From assembly GCA_020091685.1 (NCBI GenBank), contig CM034608.1, forward strand, positions 5,363,251-5,427,250: a stretch of 64,000 bases of DNA, in the 5' to 3' direction. This stretch comes from Lutjanus erythropterus (lineage: Eukaryota > Chordata > Actinopteri > Lutjaniformes > Lutjanidae). Positions 12,041 to 23,129 of the stretch are shown here, piece by piece; the stretch's first letter is position 1, and each line of letters opens with the position of its first letter. The notes beneath the pieces were generated by a model. That model had not been told where the DNA came from, made no database searches, and saw only the letters and a program-made list of their open reading frames with translations. A program made the position numbers and the translations under genes.

Positions 12041-12787
12041 TAAAAAGTTTTGAGTTGCCAAATCTGTCAAACATCCCCCAAACTGACCCCAATCCAAGCT
12101 ACATCCACAGAATGATTTGTAAAGTAACGCTAACATTAAGTACACACCAATTGTAATGTTAGCTCCTTGTAAAGGGTAGCTTGGCTTAGCTAAGTTAGAT
12201 GCCGAGACTCTGTAGAATTGCCCGTCCAGCAGATTTTCGTCTGCACAACTATATTGTGTTGCCAAGCAACCTGTCGAGCTGTGATTACTTCCTTATCGTA
12301 TGTTCCCATCAACTGCGATACAGCTACAAAATGGCCAGACTAGCCGGTTACATTGTCCTGAAGTTGAGACCAGCTCAACTTTGATTTGTAGCAGGTCACG
12401 CCTGACACACAGCGACAAGTGTCAAACACTCTCTGGCTTCATGTCGCCAATTTCCATGGAAAATTACTTGTATCCTGATGCTTTGTCAATCATGGTCTGA
12501 ACATACCATTAGCCACGTAAGCTTATGTCTGCTACTCTGTGCTGCAACACCCCAGCAGACACGTTCAGTTTATCACTGTAGCAACAGTTCAAATACGTCC
12601 CATAGGTACTGACTGAAGGCTGTTTCATCCTGTCAGTATATTTTTATATGTGTTTTGAAGCATTGCATCACAACAGGTTAATGCACATGGCAGAATTCGT
12701 AAAATAAAACAAAAAAAAAGTTTAAAAAAATCACATAGAAGTTCTAACACTCTCTTGAGGTGGTTTTTGCCTTTTTGAAATTGTTAG

Positions 12788-13352
12788 TGATAGTTCACCC
12801 AAAAATGAAAATTCAGTCATTATTTACTCTCACCCTCATGCCAACAGCATTGCAGAATCGTGCACAATGGAAGAGAATGGTGACCAGTTTTCAAATGTAA
12901 AAAAAACAACCCCCCCAAAAATAAGTCTGGTGTAATGCAATTTTCTAAAAAAGCTCCAACATGCCAAGTTGACTTGAAAGACGTCACTTACTCCATGTTT
13001 TTATCCTGAATCTTCACTGTAGATGCTTAGCTTGGAGCCACGTTCACGTGCTCTTGCACATCGTCTGAACTGGGTGTGTGTGGTGTGACTGTGTGCACGT
13101 GCAAGTGACCGGCATGTCAGGGCTTTGGGAGAGTCGGATTACACCAGACAAGCAGTATGGAGGCACTTTATGTTTTTTTGTGTTGTTTTTTTTTTCCTTT
13201 TGAAAACTGGTCACCATTCACTTCCATTCTTTGGGAGATTCGACAACACTATTTTCCTGTGAAACTCCAGCAGTGTTTTGTGGAAAAAACTAAACCCTAC
13301 CTTTAGTTGGCATGAGAGTGAGTAGATAATGACTGAATTTTCATTTATGGTT
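12788..13352. mobile_element. MITE with long terminal inverted repeats
   Basis: The left arm (about 12790-12846, TAGTTCACCCAAAAATG...) is inverted at the right arm (about 13305-13350, ...GACTGAATTTTCATTTATGG). The match runs for about 45 bases through GTTGGCATGAGAGTGAGTA. The right end lacks the outermost bases. The phrase 'AGTTCACCCAAAAATGAAA' is, from general knowledge, among the commonest DNA-element ends in teleosts. A second internal inverted pair (ACTGGTCACCATTC at about 13206 against GAATGGTGACCAGT at about 12875) supports one folded element. Confidence 0.75.
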
Positions 13353-14189
13353 CTTCTTTTTCCTGGTTTCCAGTTTTCAAACTCTGCATCTTCTACTCTG
13401 TTTATTACAGCCCTGCCTAACATGGCCTTCACCACCAACTTCTGATGAAACTACTCTTTGGTTAGCCTTTTTTGTTCATTCCAAATTTTCTTTTGTTTTT
13501 CTTTTTTTTTTTTTTTTCAGCAGCATTTCAGAAGCAGCTACAATTTTGCCTGACAATTAGATGGAAACAGTTATTTTTGTGAAACAAAAATAACAAATTA
13601 GTAATTTAGCCTGATTATCAGGCTAATTCAGTGAGTTTTGCTCCAAATTCAGCTAAACTGTAAACACAAAACATTTGTATTTTTAAGGGCAGTATCATCT
13701 TGAAATATTGGCTTATTCAAGTAAAAATCCAAATGTCAATGACATTTTTAAGGAGCTGAGAGGTTGATAATATCAATCAAACAAAATGAATTAACAAGAC
13801 ATCAGGAGAGAGACAGAGACTGATGGAAGAAAAGGAATAACAAAAGTTGGACAGTCCATTATTGAGAGAAAGAGAGAGAGTTGTGTAAGCCAGTGTCGTT
13901 TTACCCTACGAGCTGCTCCAGTGTTTGGGTCTAATCCCTCTTTTGTGAGGGTGTGTTGAATTTGATGGAGGGGGCGGGGTCGGCCGGGTGGCTGCACATC
14001 AGAGTCAGGCAGCGTGACTGCAGGGATGCGCCGTGCTGTGAAACTAACACCCCTTCACTGGGATGGATGGATGGAGATGGAGATGGAGATGTCAGGGGAA
14101 AAGAAAAGACAAACTAGAAAAAAACGTGAAAGTTATTCCACAGCTGGATTGATCATTTTCTGAGCAGCTGATTCATTGAATTGAATTGA

Positions 14190-14190
<1 letters not shown>

Positions 14191-14235
<45 letters not shown>

Positions 14236-14314
14236 TGTATATATATACAGTTACACTCACACACTTTAATGTTTGTATAGTCGCACACTTTAAAATACAT
14301 ATAGATGAGGAAAG

Positions 14315-14346
<32 letters not shown>
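14191..14346. repeat. Two CA arrays
   Basis: CA arrays at 14191-14232 and 14317-14346 in the same orientation, separated by a short TATATATA segment and unique sequence. Confidence 0.9.
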
Positions 14347-14348
<2 letters not shown>

Positions 14349-14499
14349 CTTGAGAGTTAATTCAGTGTAATTAGTGGTCAATTAAAGTGCTGTGACTTCA
14401 CTGGCTGTCTGACTCTTTGATGTTGTGGCTCCTGGCGAGACCAGACGCCATCTTGAATTCATTTACAGGCCGCAGTGTAAACACGCCACACAACTGGAC

Positions 14500-14800
14500 T
14501 GTCTGCTTCTTCTTCTTCTTCTTCTCTTTTTCTGCTTCTTAACTTCACTTTTACTGATTTGTTTGTTTTTCTTTAATTTGCTATTTTACTGTTTTTTGTG
14601 CAGATGCAGCTTCTTGATCTCCTCATTTTTTTTTCCTCTTTCACTGTTGCTTTTAATTTTGATCCTTTTTCTTTTACCTGTTTTTATTTTATTTTCTATT
14701 TTTGTTTCATTAAACCTGTTTTTCTTCTTTTCTTTTTCTTTTTGTTTTCTTTATGTCAGTCTCTTTCTTTCTTTCTTACAGACTTTTCTTTTCTCAAACT
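14500..14800. repeat. Pyrimidine-rich tract
   Basis: About 300 bases dominated by T and C on the + strand with TTCTTC and TTTCTTTCTTTC runs. The 138-codon plus-strand frame here is a Leu/Phe/Ser-rich low-complexity translation and is not called as a gene. Confidence 0.8.
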
Positions 14801-15719
14801 TTACAGAAACTGTAATTTTCATGAAACAAAATAGAAAGTGACAGATTTTCTGCAGACCATACGCTATTTTTTTTTTTATATCTTCATCATTTTTTACTGG
14901 TTATGTACTTAACTGGTTCTGATTTGACTGGTTCTCTACTTCACTTTTTTACTTCTGTATAATTCTTCATGAATTAATTACCCTATGATAACAATTATTT
15001 TCATCGATTAATATTTTCACGATTAATCAATTGTTTAGTTTAGAAAATGTGAAACAAAAACTCATTGCACTTTCCTAAAGTGACAAATTCAAATTTCCTC
15101 TTTTGTCCAACAGACAATGACTGGAACAATTTATTTAAAAAAATAATAAATTTTCTTTCGATCAACGTATCAATCAATAGACTAGACACTACGTCTAAAC
15201 TACACATAAATGTCTTTGTATGATATATTATTGTACTGTGTTTATACTTTGCAGAATAATTTGCAACATTGATTGGTCAATTAATTGTATGGAACTGTAT
15301 TCTTTACTTTCCCATACGATTTGTTCCATTCTGTCAGTGGTCTTTGTGATTCAGGGCTGTTATTGGCTCTATGAAATGAGTCATTTTAAGGTTTGAAGGC
15401 TCAAGTAAAAACATACTCTGTGTCTGACCATATTTTCCTGGAAACCATCATTAGTAAAACTGAGTAAACTCAGCATCCCCGCTGTTGTGATGTTGATTGA
15501 GCTGACGCTTATTCAGCAGTTTGAGTCACTGAGAGTCGCAGACTGAGGTCAACGTGTCCAGAATGAAGAGGTCAGAAATCAGTGAAAAACAACAATAGTC
15601 ATGTAGCAGCAGTGACGTGTTTGTGACTGAAGCCGGAGAGAAGAAGAGCCGCTAACTGGGTTACTGCTGCTGGAGAAAAGCAGTAAATAATATATAAACA
15701 GTCTGCTGCCAGGGAGGAG

Positions 15720-16375
15720 AGGGGAGGAAATGAGAGGAAAGGAAAGGAAAGGAAAGGAAAGGATGGAACAAGGGAACAATGAAGGAAAGTGGAAATAAAG
15801 AAAGAAAAGGAAAGAGGAAAATGGAAAAGAAGGGAAGAAACAGTTAGAACAAAGGAGAGGAAAGAGAAAATAAGGAAAGGAAAAAGGGAACAAGAAAAAC
15901 AAAGCAAATGGAGGAGAAATAAGAAAAGGAAAGGAAAGAGGAAAAGAGAAGAGGAAAGGAACAAGAAAATAAGGAAGGGAGCGAAAAGGAAAAGAACGAG
16001 TAAGAAAGGAAAGGAATGCGCAAATAAGGAAAGAAAAGGTTGGGAAAAGGGAACAAGGAAAGGAAAGAGGAAAAAGGAAAGGAAAGGAAGGGAGGAAACC
16101 ATGAGAAGGAGGAAAGGAAAGAGGGAACAAGAAAAACAAAGAATGAAGGATAAATAAGGAAAGTAAGAGAAAGTGAACATTAAAATAAGGAAAGGAAGTG
16201 AAAGGAAAGAAAAGGAAAGGGAAGGAATGTAAAGCAATGAGTAAATAAGGAAAGGAAAGGAATGAGAAATAAGGAAACAAAAGAGGGAACAAGAAAAACA
16301 AAGTAAAAGAAAAGGAAAAGAATGAGTAAATAAGGAAAGGAAAGGAAAGGAAAGGAAAGGAAAGGAAAAAAAGTA
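15720..16375. repeat. Polypurine (GGAAA)n tract, about 650 bp
   Basis: Nearly pure A/G on the + strand, built from GGAAA, AAAGG and AAGAAAAGG units, with exact GGAAA runs at about 15736-15762 and 16337-16367. Long homopurine tracts can form triplex DNA or R-loops. The minus-strand 324- and 240-codon frames and the plus-strand 122-codon frame are by-products of the tract. Confidence 0.95.
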
Positions 16376-16671
16376 GAGCGGGAGGAAGTCATGAATTGCC
16401 TTTTTCCTCCTTGAAGTATTTTCATCACACTCACATACACACACACACTCAAGCCAATTTATCTTTTTCCTGTTCTCACTTACACACTCCTCATTCTCCG
16501 GTCTCACACACACAAACACACACTCTTGCACACTTTTTAATGCAAAAAAAATTTCACAGCCGCTCACACTCACTCATGTGTCGCACACCTCTCTCTCTCT
16601 CTTTGTCCGCCCCCCAGTGTTTTCTGTCTGAGTAACTCGACCCCCCTTCAGTCACAGGTGCACCACGCTAA

Positions 16672-16672
<1 letters not shown>

Positions 16673-16733
<61 letters not shown>

Positions 16734-16845
16734 TACACTGAGTCCACTTGTCTTCACATAGGGGGCTCTAATCAAGCCACAGGAAGCCTGAGCTCCGCAG
16801 GGAGCATGTGTGTGTGTGTTTTGTGTGTGTGTGTGTGTGTGTGTG
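16673..16845. repeat. CA array facing TG array
   Basis: A CA array (about 16673-16727) and a TG array (about 16806-16845) in inverted orientation, about 80 bases apart. Confidence 0.9.
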
Positions 16846-16949
16846 CATTCAGTTATAAGTGAGTTGAAGAATGTGTTTCGGTCCATGAAACTCACTGCGA
16901 GTGTGTGAAGCCTCTGCATGTTTTCAATTACACACCAGTATTTTTGCAG

Positions 16950-17610
16950 ATGTGTGTGTGTGTGTTTTCTGTTTCTCTCCTTCTATCATCACTTTCTCTC
17001 CTTCTGTCTGTCTCTTTTTATTTCTTTGCTCTTTTTTAATTACTTAATTGTTGCTTTAATTATTTTTTATTCATTTAGTTATGTATTATTTATTTATTTT
17101 TCTCTTTTTGTTACTTTTTTAGTTCTTTCTTTTTTTAGGATTTTTTCATCCTTTGCTGTGATGCTTTTTTCATATTCACAATCTCTCCTTTTTATTTCTT
17201 AATATTGTCTTTCTTTCTTTCTTTCTTTTCCTAACACTTTATTCTCATCATACGTATCTCTTCATCTTTTCATTCATCTAATGACATCTGTCTTTGTTCC
17301 TTCCTCTTTTTCCATTTATTTTTATCTTATTTTTGTGTTTTCTTTCTCTTTTGGATATTTTTCTGCTTTATCATTAAACTTTTTAAAATCCAAAATCAAT
17401 CTTTCTCTTCTATCATTCTTTTTCATCCCGTCTTTTCCTCTAAATATCTACTTTTCCCGACAATCTTTCCCTCTTTCTCATTATTTTTCTTGTTATTTTT
17501 CTGTCTTTATTTATCTCTTTCTTTGCCTCCCTCTGCTTCTTCTCTTTCCTTACTCTCTCCATTCATCTTTCTCTCTTTCCTAATCTCTCCTTCTCTCTCT
17601 CTGTACTGCA
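16950..17610. repeat. Long pyrimidine-rich tract
   Basis: About 650 bases that are mainly C and T on the + strand, with TTTCTTTCTTTC near 17208-17230 and many TCTCTTT words. Together with the polypurine tract at 15.7-16.4 kb it forms a strand-asymmetric 2-kb region. Confidence 0.8.
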
Positions 17611-17653
17611 TCATATGGAGTCAATTAGGCAGCCATGCTCAAAACTCTGAGAG

Positions 17654-17655
<2 letters not shown>

Positions 17656-17702
<47 letters not shown>

Positions 17703-17785
17703 ATCTGGTTCACATTAGTGCAATTGCAGGTTGGTAGAATAAAGGGCTCGGCTCGGAGGTGGTGGGTGGGATTTCCTTCCGCTTT

Positions 17786-17839
<54 letters not shown>
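17656..17839. repeat. TG array facing CA array, about 90 bp apart
   Basis: A near-perfect TG array (17656-17700) and CA array (17788-17839) in inverted orientation. A transcript across them could form a stem of about 45 bp with a 90-base loop. Confidence 0.95.
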
Positions 17840-17842
<3 letters not shown>

Positions 17843-17879
17843 GCAGGCAGGCAGTTTTTCCCTCCATGTGTTTTGAATC

Positions 17880-18120
17880 AGGAACATAATTAACCTTCAG
17901 AGGATTCCGAGGCCGCGGCTCAGATCTCCGCTATAAAAATACATCTAAAAAACAGAAACCCCCAAAATATGTTTGATCTGTCTGCAGCGTGTTTGATTTG
18001 CTTTCCCACATCTGCCTCCGGACGGGCTCGGAGCGCAGCGGCGTGAGCGGTAAACGGAGATGAAACAAGCACAGGCTACAGGTGGAGAGAGGAGGAGGAG
18101 GAGGAGGAGGAGATAGACCC
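17880..18120. other. GC-rich unique stretch ending in a GGA array
   Basis: 17900-18060 is CpG-bearing and not obviously repetitive (AGGCCGCGGCTC, CGGAGCGCAGCGGCGTGAGCGG). It ends in a GGA array (about 18088-18112). It could be a conserved or regulatory piece, but no exon or promoter signature is clear. The known TCF4-A alternative first exon was looked for here and not found. Confidence 0.25.
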
Positions 18121-18374
18121 AGTAGATGGATGGATGGATTCTGGTAATGATTTTATACAGCAGAAAATCAGCACTTTTGAGAAGCTGGAACCAAACAATG
18201 AATGACTTAAGCGATTCATTAACTGTTAAACTTGTTTGGTATTGTCTTGTATGTTGACTTGTGTACTTTGCTGTATACGTGCTCTATTGTTTTCTCTGTC
18301 TGTGGTGTTAAACTGTGTGTGTGAAGGTGAATAAAGACGAGATGAAAGTGAAAGCAGCCTGTGAGAAATGAGAG

Positions 18375-18672
18375 AGGCAGAGGACAGAGAGGAGGAGGAG
18401 GAGGGAGAGAGTGAAACAAAGAGAGAAAAAATTGGACAGGCACAGGTGCAGCCGACTCTGTGTGTGTGTGTTTATGTGTGTGTGTGTGTGTGTGTGTATA
18501 TCTGTGTGTGTGTGTATGCGAGAATGTGTGTGTGTGTCTGTCAAGAGGTTTCGTGACTGCTCCTTTGAGTGTTCACATTCCAGCACATCTGCTTTGGATG
18601 AAGCGTGGTAAACTGTGTGTGTGTGTGTGTGTCTTTGTGTGTGTGTGTGAGAGAGAGAGAGTGAGAGAGAGA
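18375..18672. repeat. GGA, TG and GA simple-repeat cluster
   Basis: A GGA-rich stretch (18388-18402), interrupted TG arrays (18461-18540 and 18615-18650) and a GA run (18649-18672). All frames here are low complexity. Confidence 0.85.
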
Positions 18673-19379
18673 TGGATAGCGGGAGGCAGAGAGAAAAGAA
18701 AAAAACAAGACAGGAACATTTTTAAGTCTTTTATTGAGCAAAATTCTGATTAGTTTCTGGTTCCGTTTTGTGTCAGTCAGACTGAAGTGTATTCACCAAG
18801 TCGTACCGATGACAAAACTAAAAAAGCAAAGCAGAAATGAATCCCGATCATCAGCCTGCAAGTCATATTTCAGCAAGTGTTCGGTCATTTGTTTTCCAAA
18901 TTTGCTCACTCTCAGGTTGGTCACATTTGATTTGGAAGTCAACGGTGATCCTCTATGCCTGGTGAGGCTGTAGCCTGCGTCCATGAGCTCTATCATCAGT
19001 CTAAAAGTCTTGACCATGAAGAGAACAGGGACCAGACAGCCAGATGTGGGCATATCCTGCTGAAGCCTGTTGGTCAAAAGTTGTTGGCAGCTTGTTGCTA
19101 AGCGTCATCCCCCAAAACACGTCCCATATGAGCGTTTTCTGATCCTCCAACTTCGTGGTTAAGGTTTGGTTTGGTTAACAGTACTTGGATAACTTGGGTT
19201 AAAAGAAACCAACATCTGCTGTCAGTAGGAAGTGAGATGTGAACAGCGGTCTCCCTTGTCAAAGTCCCCAGCATTTTTAACCCATATATCCAACCAGACA
19301 TCTTCAGCCTCTGCAAATAAACTGAAGTCATTTTGGACAACATGTGCTGTTATTGTTAGGAATTCTAGTGGCATGGGTC

Positions 19380-20445
19380 TATCAGTGGGTAGGTCCACCA
19401 ATTTGGTCCAGACTGAAAAATTTTAACGACCCTTGGATGGATTGCTATTTACACTTTGTGCAGACGCTCAGGGTCTCTGGTGATCCTTTTGCTTTTCATT
19501 CAGAGCCACCAGCAGTTCAAAGTTTTCACTTATCCTGTCAGATATTATCCTGGAAAGCAGACAAATCTGCCAGGCTCATGTTATAATTTGCTCTGGCAGA
19601 TCCGCCTGGCCTCACTTCCATTCAGTCAGAATCCCACCGGCCTTGGATCTGCTGGGGCCAAAGACAAAAGTTTAATTCTATACAATGACTGACAGATGAG
19701 CATTACCGGTCCACATTTGAAAAGTCACGTCATGTGATATTCCACAGCCTTGACTGGTTGTAGGTCTTTCAAATTGTGTCCAGTCAGGAGATCCATCCAA
19801 CGCCAATGCCATCACCTCATGCTCCCAAAACTCAAACTACAGTGCTGATCAAATATACTGCAAAATTCTGTTACTGCATTTTCTGTCTTCTCCTAAAAAG
19901 TTGTCAGAAACATATTTAGTGTACTGTTTAGCTGGAATAAAAGAATCGAGTAATCTGGTTGTAACCATCATTCTTGCTGTGCTTGGAAACAGACTAAGCA
20001 CCACTATGTCATGCATCTTTTGCTCCAATTAGTTGCAGGTCACATTTCGTTGCTCTGATTGGTTGTAGGTATATCCAGTTGGGTCCGGATGTATTTTGGC
20101 TTTTGTGTATTGATAACGCCCTTTGGAAATCAAAAATGAACAGAAACACTGCAGACTGACATACATTTGCAAATTTGCACATTGGTTTATGACCAAATAC
20201 CTGCAAAACTAATGATATCCCAAGTATGCTTAGTGCTAATTAGCAAATGTTAGCATGGAGACATGCTAAACTAAAATGGTGAACATGGTAAATATTATAC
20301 CTGGTAAACACCTGTGTGTTAGCGTATGGTGAGCACATTAGCATGCTGATGTTAGCATTTAGCTCAAAGCACTGCTGTGCCTACAGTCTCACACAGCTGC
20401 TAACATAGCTGCAGACTCTCACTCTTGTTCTTGTGAAGCTAGTCT
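19380..20445. repeat. Dispersed fish repeat, apparently split by a second repeat
   Basis: The outer parts (about 19380-19545 and 20165-20445) read like one very common teleost repeat, including the segment GAGCACATTAGCATGCTGATG and AGCATTTAGCTCAAAGCAC; a partial relative lies at 37860-38040. Between them, 19546-20010 is clearly related to 59815-60215: shared words include CAAAATTCTGTTAC, CAGAAACATATTT, AGTGTACTGTTTAGCTG and GGAAACAGACTAAGCACC/AAAACGGACTGAGCACC. This looks like one element nested in another. Confidence 0.55.
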
Positions 20446-20789
20446 CGCCACGTCATGTTCTCCACAGATTTATTCAGAACCGTTTTGTGGCCCGTTGCCA
20501 CCAGTCACCACTTTTGCATCACATTTAGTTTTTGCATCATGTTATGCATCACTCTGAGCTGAGTTGCTTTGGGTCTTTGCAGATTAAGCTGTAGACTGCA
20601 AAATGCAAACATCTTGTTCCACCACAAAATAAACACGATTGTACAGGAAATGCAGCTGTAACACAGATGTATGGTTTCAACACTTGGAACTGAGATATTA
20701 ATAATTTATGTTGAAAACATGAAATATTTTTAGACTCGTCTGAACTTCTCAGTGTGTGTCTGTGGATGTGTAGTAAGGCCAAAGGTACT

Positions 20790-21490
20790 GAGGAAGAAGG
20801 AGAGGAAGAGCAGGAGAAGTTCCTTCTTCTCTTCTTCCTTCTCTTTTCTCCTTTCTGTCAGAACAGAGGAGCTGAAGGAGGAGACAGAGAGGTTGAACAG
20901 ATGCTCCCCACATTTGGAGACAATAACGGAGAGAAGAAGCATCAAACACTAAACAAAGACCAAAAGCCTCCTTCTTCTTTTCATCCTTTCTTTACTCTCA
21001 TTCCATTTTTCTCTCGTTTGTTTCCGTTTACTGTCTTTTTATCTGCGTCCAACTTTTAGAATTTCACTTTGTTCCATTTATTGTTTTTCCAGTCTTTTTC
21101 TTAAAAAAGAATGCTTAAGGGCTCAGCAGCATTTCCATCGCTGTCAACAAGTTATGAGTAAAACACTGCAGAGAAAATAAAGTTCTTTGTTTCTTTTCTC
21201 ATTCTCTGCTTTTTGACTCTATATCACAAGCCTCCACCGTCATGATACAGCTTTTTTCTTTTGCTTCCCTTCTTCTCATTTATTGTTGTTTATTCTTTCA
21301 ATTAGTTTCTGGTTTCTCAATAATGATAGTTTTGCTGCTTTTTTGGAAATGTGGTGTAAATTGAAACACTTTGGGTTTTTGGTTTTTGGGTTTTGTGACT
21401 GAGAATCCGACTAAATAAGCAGTTTGAAGACATCTTCAAACACTTGTCAATATTTTTTCACATTTTTCAGACTACCCACTGAATAATTTA
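20790..21490. other. Intronic sequence with GAAGGAG-rich segment
   Basis: A purine-rich then pyrimidine-rich segment (20790-20870), otherwise ordinary AT-rich intron. Frames of 66-101 codons at 20752-21059 are low complexity with no recognisable family. Confidence 0.35.
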
Positions 21491-21510
21491 TTTGTTTTCA
21501 TTAATATATC

Positions 21511-22744
21511 CAGAGATGGGACCAAGTCATTGTTTTGTGAGGCACGCTTACGTCTCAAATCTTTGCAGTCAAGTCCCAAGTCAAGTCCTAATCATTGACT
21601 TTTGAGTCCTAAACAGGTCATAATGTAGCAGTGAGTTTCTATTTTTAATGATTTACAAAGTTAAGCTAATGTTAGCTAAGCATTAGCATGCTAACTTTGT
21701 TAATGTTAGTCTTGACATACTGTTCTTTGTACAATTTTAAATGTCAAGCAAAGGTGGAAGTTGCTGTGTCTTCATCTGTAATTTTCAACAACTGTAATTC
21801 ATTTTTTTGTTGACCACCTTGTAGCTGTTGTGCATGAACGAAATTATCTTTGGTATTATTTTCTTCCAAACTGGAGCTCAGTAACGTAATGTTCTTTATG
21901 GTTCTCTCTTGTTTGAGTGCTGTTGGATTGGCTCAAACCAAGTGGATCTGGGGAATCGGGTGTCGACTTGCTGAGAATTAACACTAGCTGATTCATTGTT
22001 TTTTTTAAAAAAAAACAATGAATCAGCTATTATTTATATTTTTTTTCCTGCAACTTGTTTGGCTGCAGTCAGATTGGTTCAAACAAAGTGGATCCATGGC
22101 ATTAATGAAGCATCTCATTTGAACTGGGAAGTCGGAATTTCTGACTTTCCAGTTGGAAATATCAACTGTAACGACCCACTTCCAACACAGAGGAATCTCA
22201 CGGTTCCAAAACTCAAAATCCAAGAGAGCTGTTCCACGCATCGACTATAGTGAAAGCTGTTTATGAGCACTTGTTACATCAGTCATACACACAGTACTGT
22301 CCAAATTCTATTTGTGAACATTTGTGGATATGTGTCTATGGTGTTTGTATGCACAAAATACCACATAATCTCTTGTTATCAGGCAGAAAAAAGTTTTTTT
22401 TCCAACTTTGTTGTACTGTAATGCTTTCAACTTGGCTGTGAGGTGAATGGAACACACCAGACGTGTCGACTTGCTGAGAATAGATAAGCGTTAACATTAG
22501 CTGATTCATTAAATTCATTGATTGGAAGGCTTTTTAAATAAATACTTATAATCTTTGTGCTTGGGTGAAGTTATCAAGTATTTTCAAGTCAACAGGCTCA
22601 AGTTCAAGTGAAGTCATGAGTCACTGGTGTTCAAAGTCCAAATTAAGTTGCAAGCCTTTTTGATTTTGTCAAGTCTGAAATGATCAAGCTTGTGACTCAA
22701 ATCTGACTCAAGTCCCGGTCATGTGATTCAAGTCCATGCCTCTG
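21511..22744. mobile_element. Non-autonomous hAT-type element with perfect 8-bp target duplication
   Basis: It begins CAGAGATGGGACCAAGTC and ends with the inverted form ...GACTCAAGTCC...CCTCTG. The flanks are the same 8 bases, AATATATC, at 21503-21510 and 22745-22752. Subterminal TCAAGTC/GACTTGA repeats mark both ends. It is 1234 bp with no transposase frame. An internal perfect hairpin sits at 21986-22028. A second, disrupted copy lies at about 26210-27115. The ends fit the hAT superfamily (8-bp duplication, CAG...CTG ends). Confidence 0.85.
21986..22028. repeat. Perfect 43-base palindrome inside the hAT-type element
   Basis: AGCTGATTCATTG, a T run and an A run, then CAATGAATCAGCT. The two arms pair fully with only the T/A junction as loop. 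The partial phrase AGCTGATTCATT recurs at 22499-22510 in the same element. Confidence 0.9.
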
Positions 22745-23129
22745 AATATATCTAATTTTTTTGTTTTGAGGTGAAAATGCTCAAAATGTTCCTCTACATT
22801 CATTGTATTGAGTGCTATCAGTACATGTGCAGACTTTTACTAATTTTCTTTCTCTAATTAAAGTTCAGCTGCTGTTTCTGTTGTGTTCATACCTGTGGTT
22901 CAGGTCAGTGAGTCACACAGCTGGCTGCTCTGAACACACTTTGTGTGTGTCTGTGTGTTTTGTTGGCTCCATGAGGAATCAGTTTTCATTGGAATGTGTC
23001 TTTATTTTCTCGTCTTGTTGCCCGGGGCGACGCGGAGCGAAGCTTTGATGAAATCTGTGATGTTTTGTGTTCTGTGAAGATTCACTCAATCCGTCAAACA
23101 CCACGGCACAGCGGGAGGTTACACAACTG

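Noticed and set aside
11248-12265. Minus-strand frames of 91-129 codons
   Set aside because: They lie in a tandemly duplicated repeat and match no known protein; kept only as a repeat.
14425-14841. 138-codon plus-strand frame rich in Leu/Phe
   Set aside because: Pyrimidine-tract translation that mimics a membrane protein; no family motif.
15579-16573. Minus-strand reading frames of 240 and 324 codons
   Set aside because: They are translations of the GGAAA polypurine tract (Phe/Leu/Pro/Ser only), with no domain and no splice context.
17490-17887. 128-codon and 82-codon frames over CA/TG arrays
   Set aside because: Cys-Val and His-Thr dipeptide runs from microsatellites.
17990-18070. Alternative TCF4-A first exon
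   Set aside because: No ATG followed by the known MYCAYTIPGM-type peptide was found here or elsewhere in the window.
18088-18112. Counterpart of the disease-linked human TCF4 CTG repeat
   Set aside because: This is a GGA array; the human CTG repeat lies in a much earlier intron, and no CTG/CAG array exists here.
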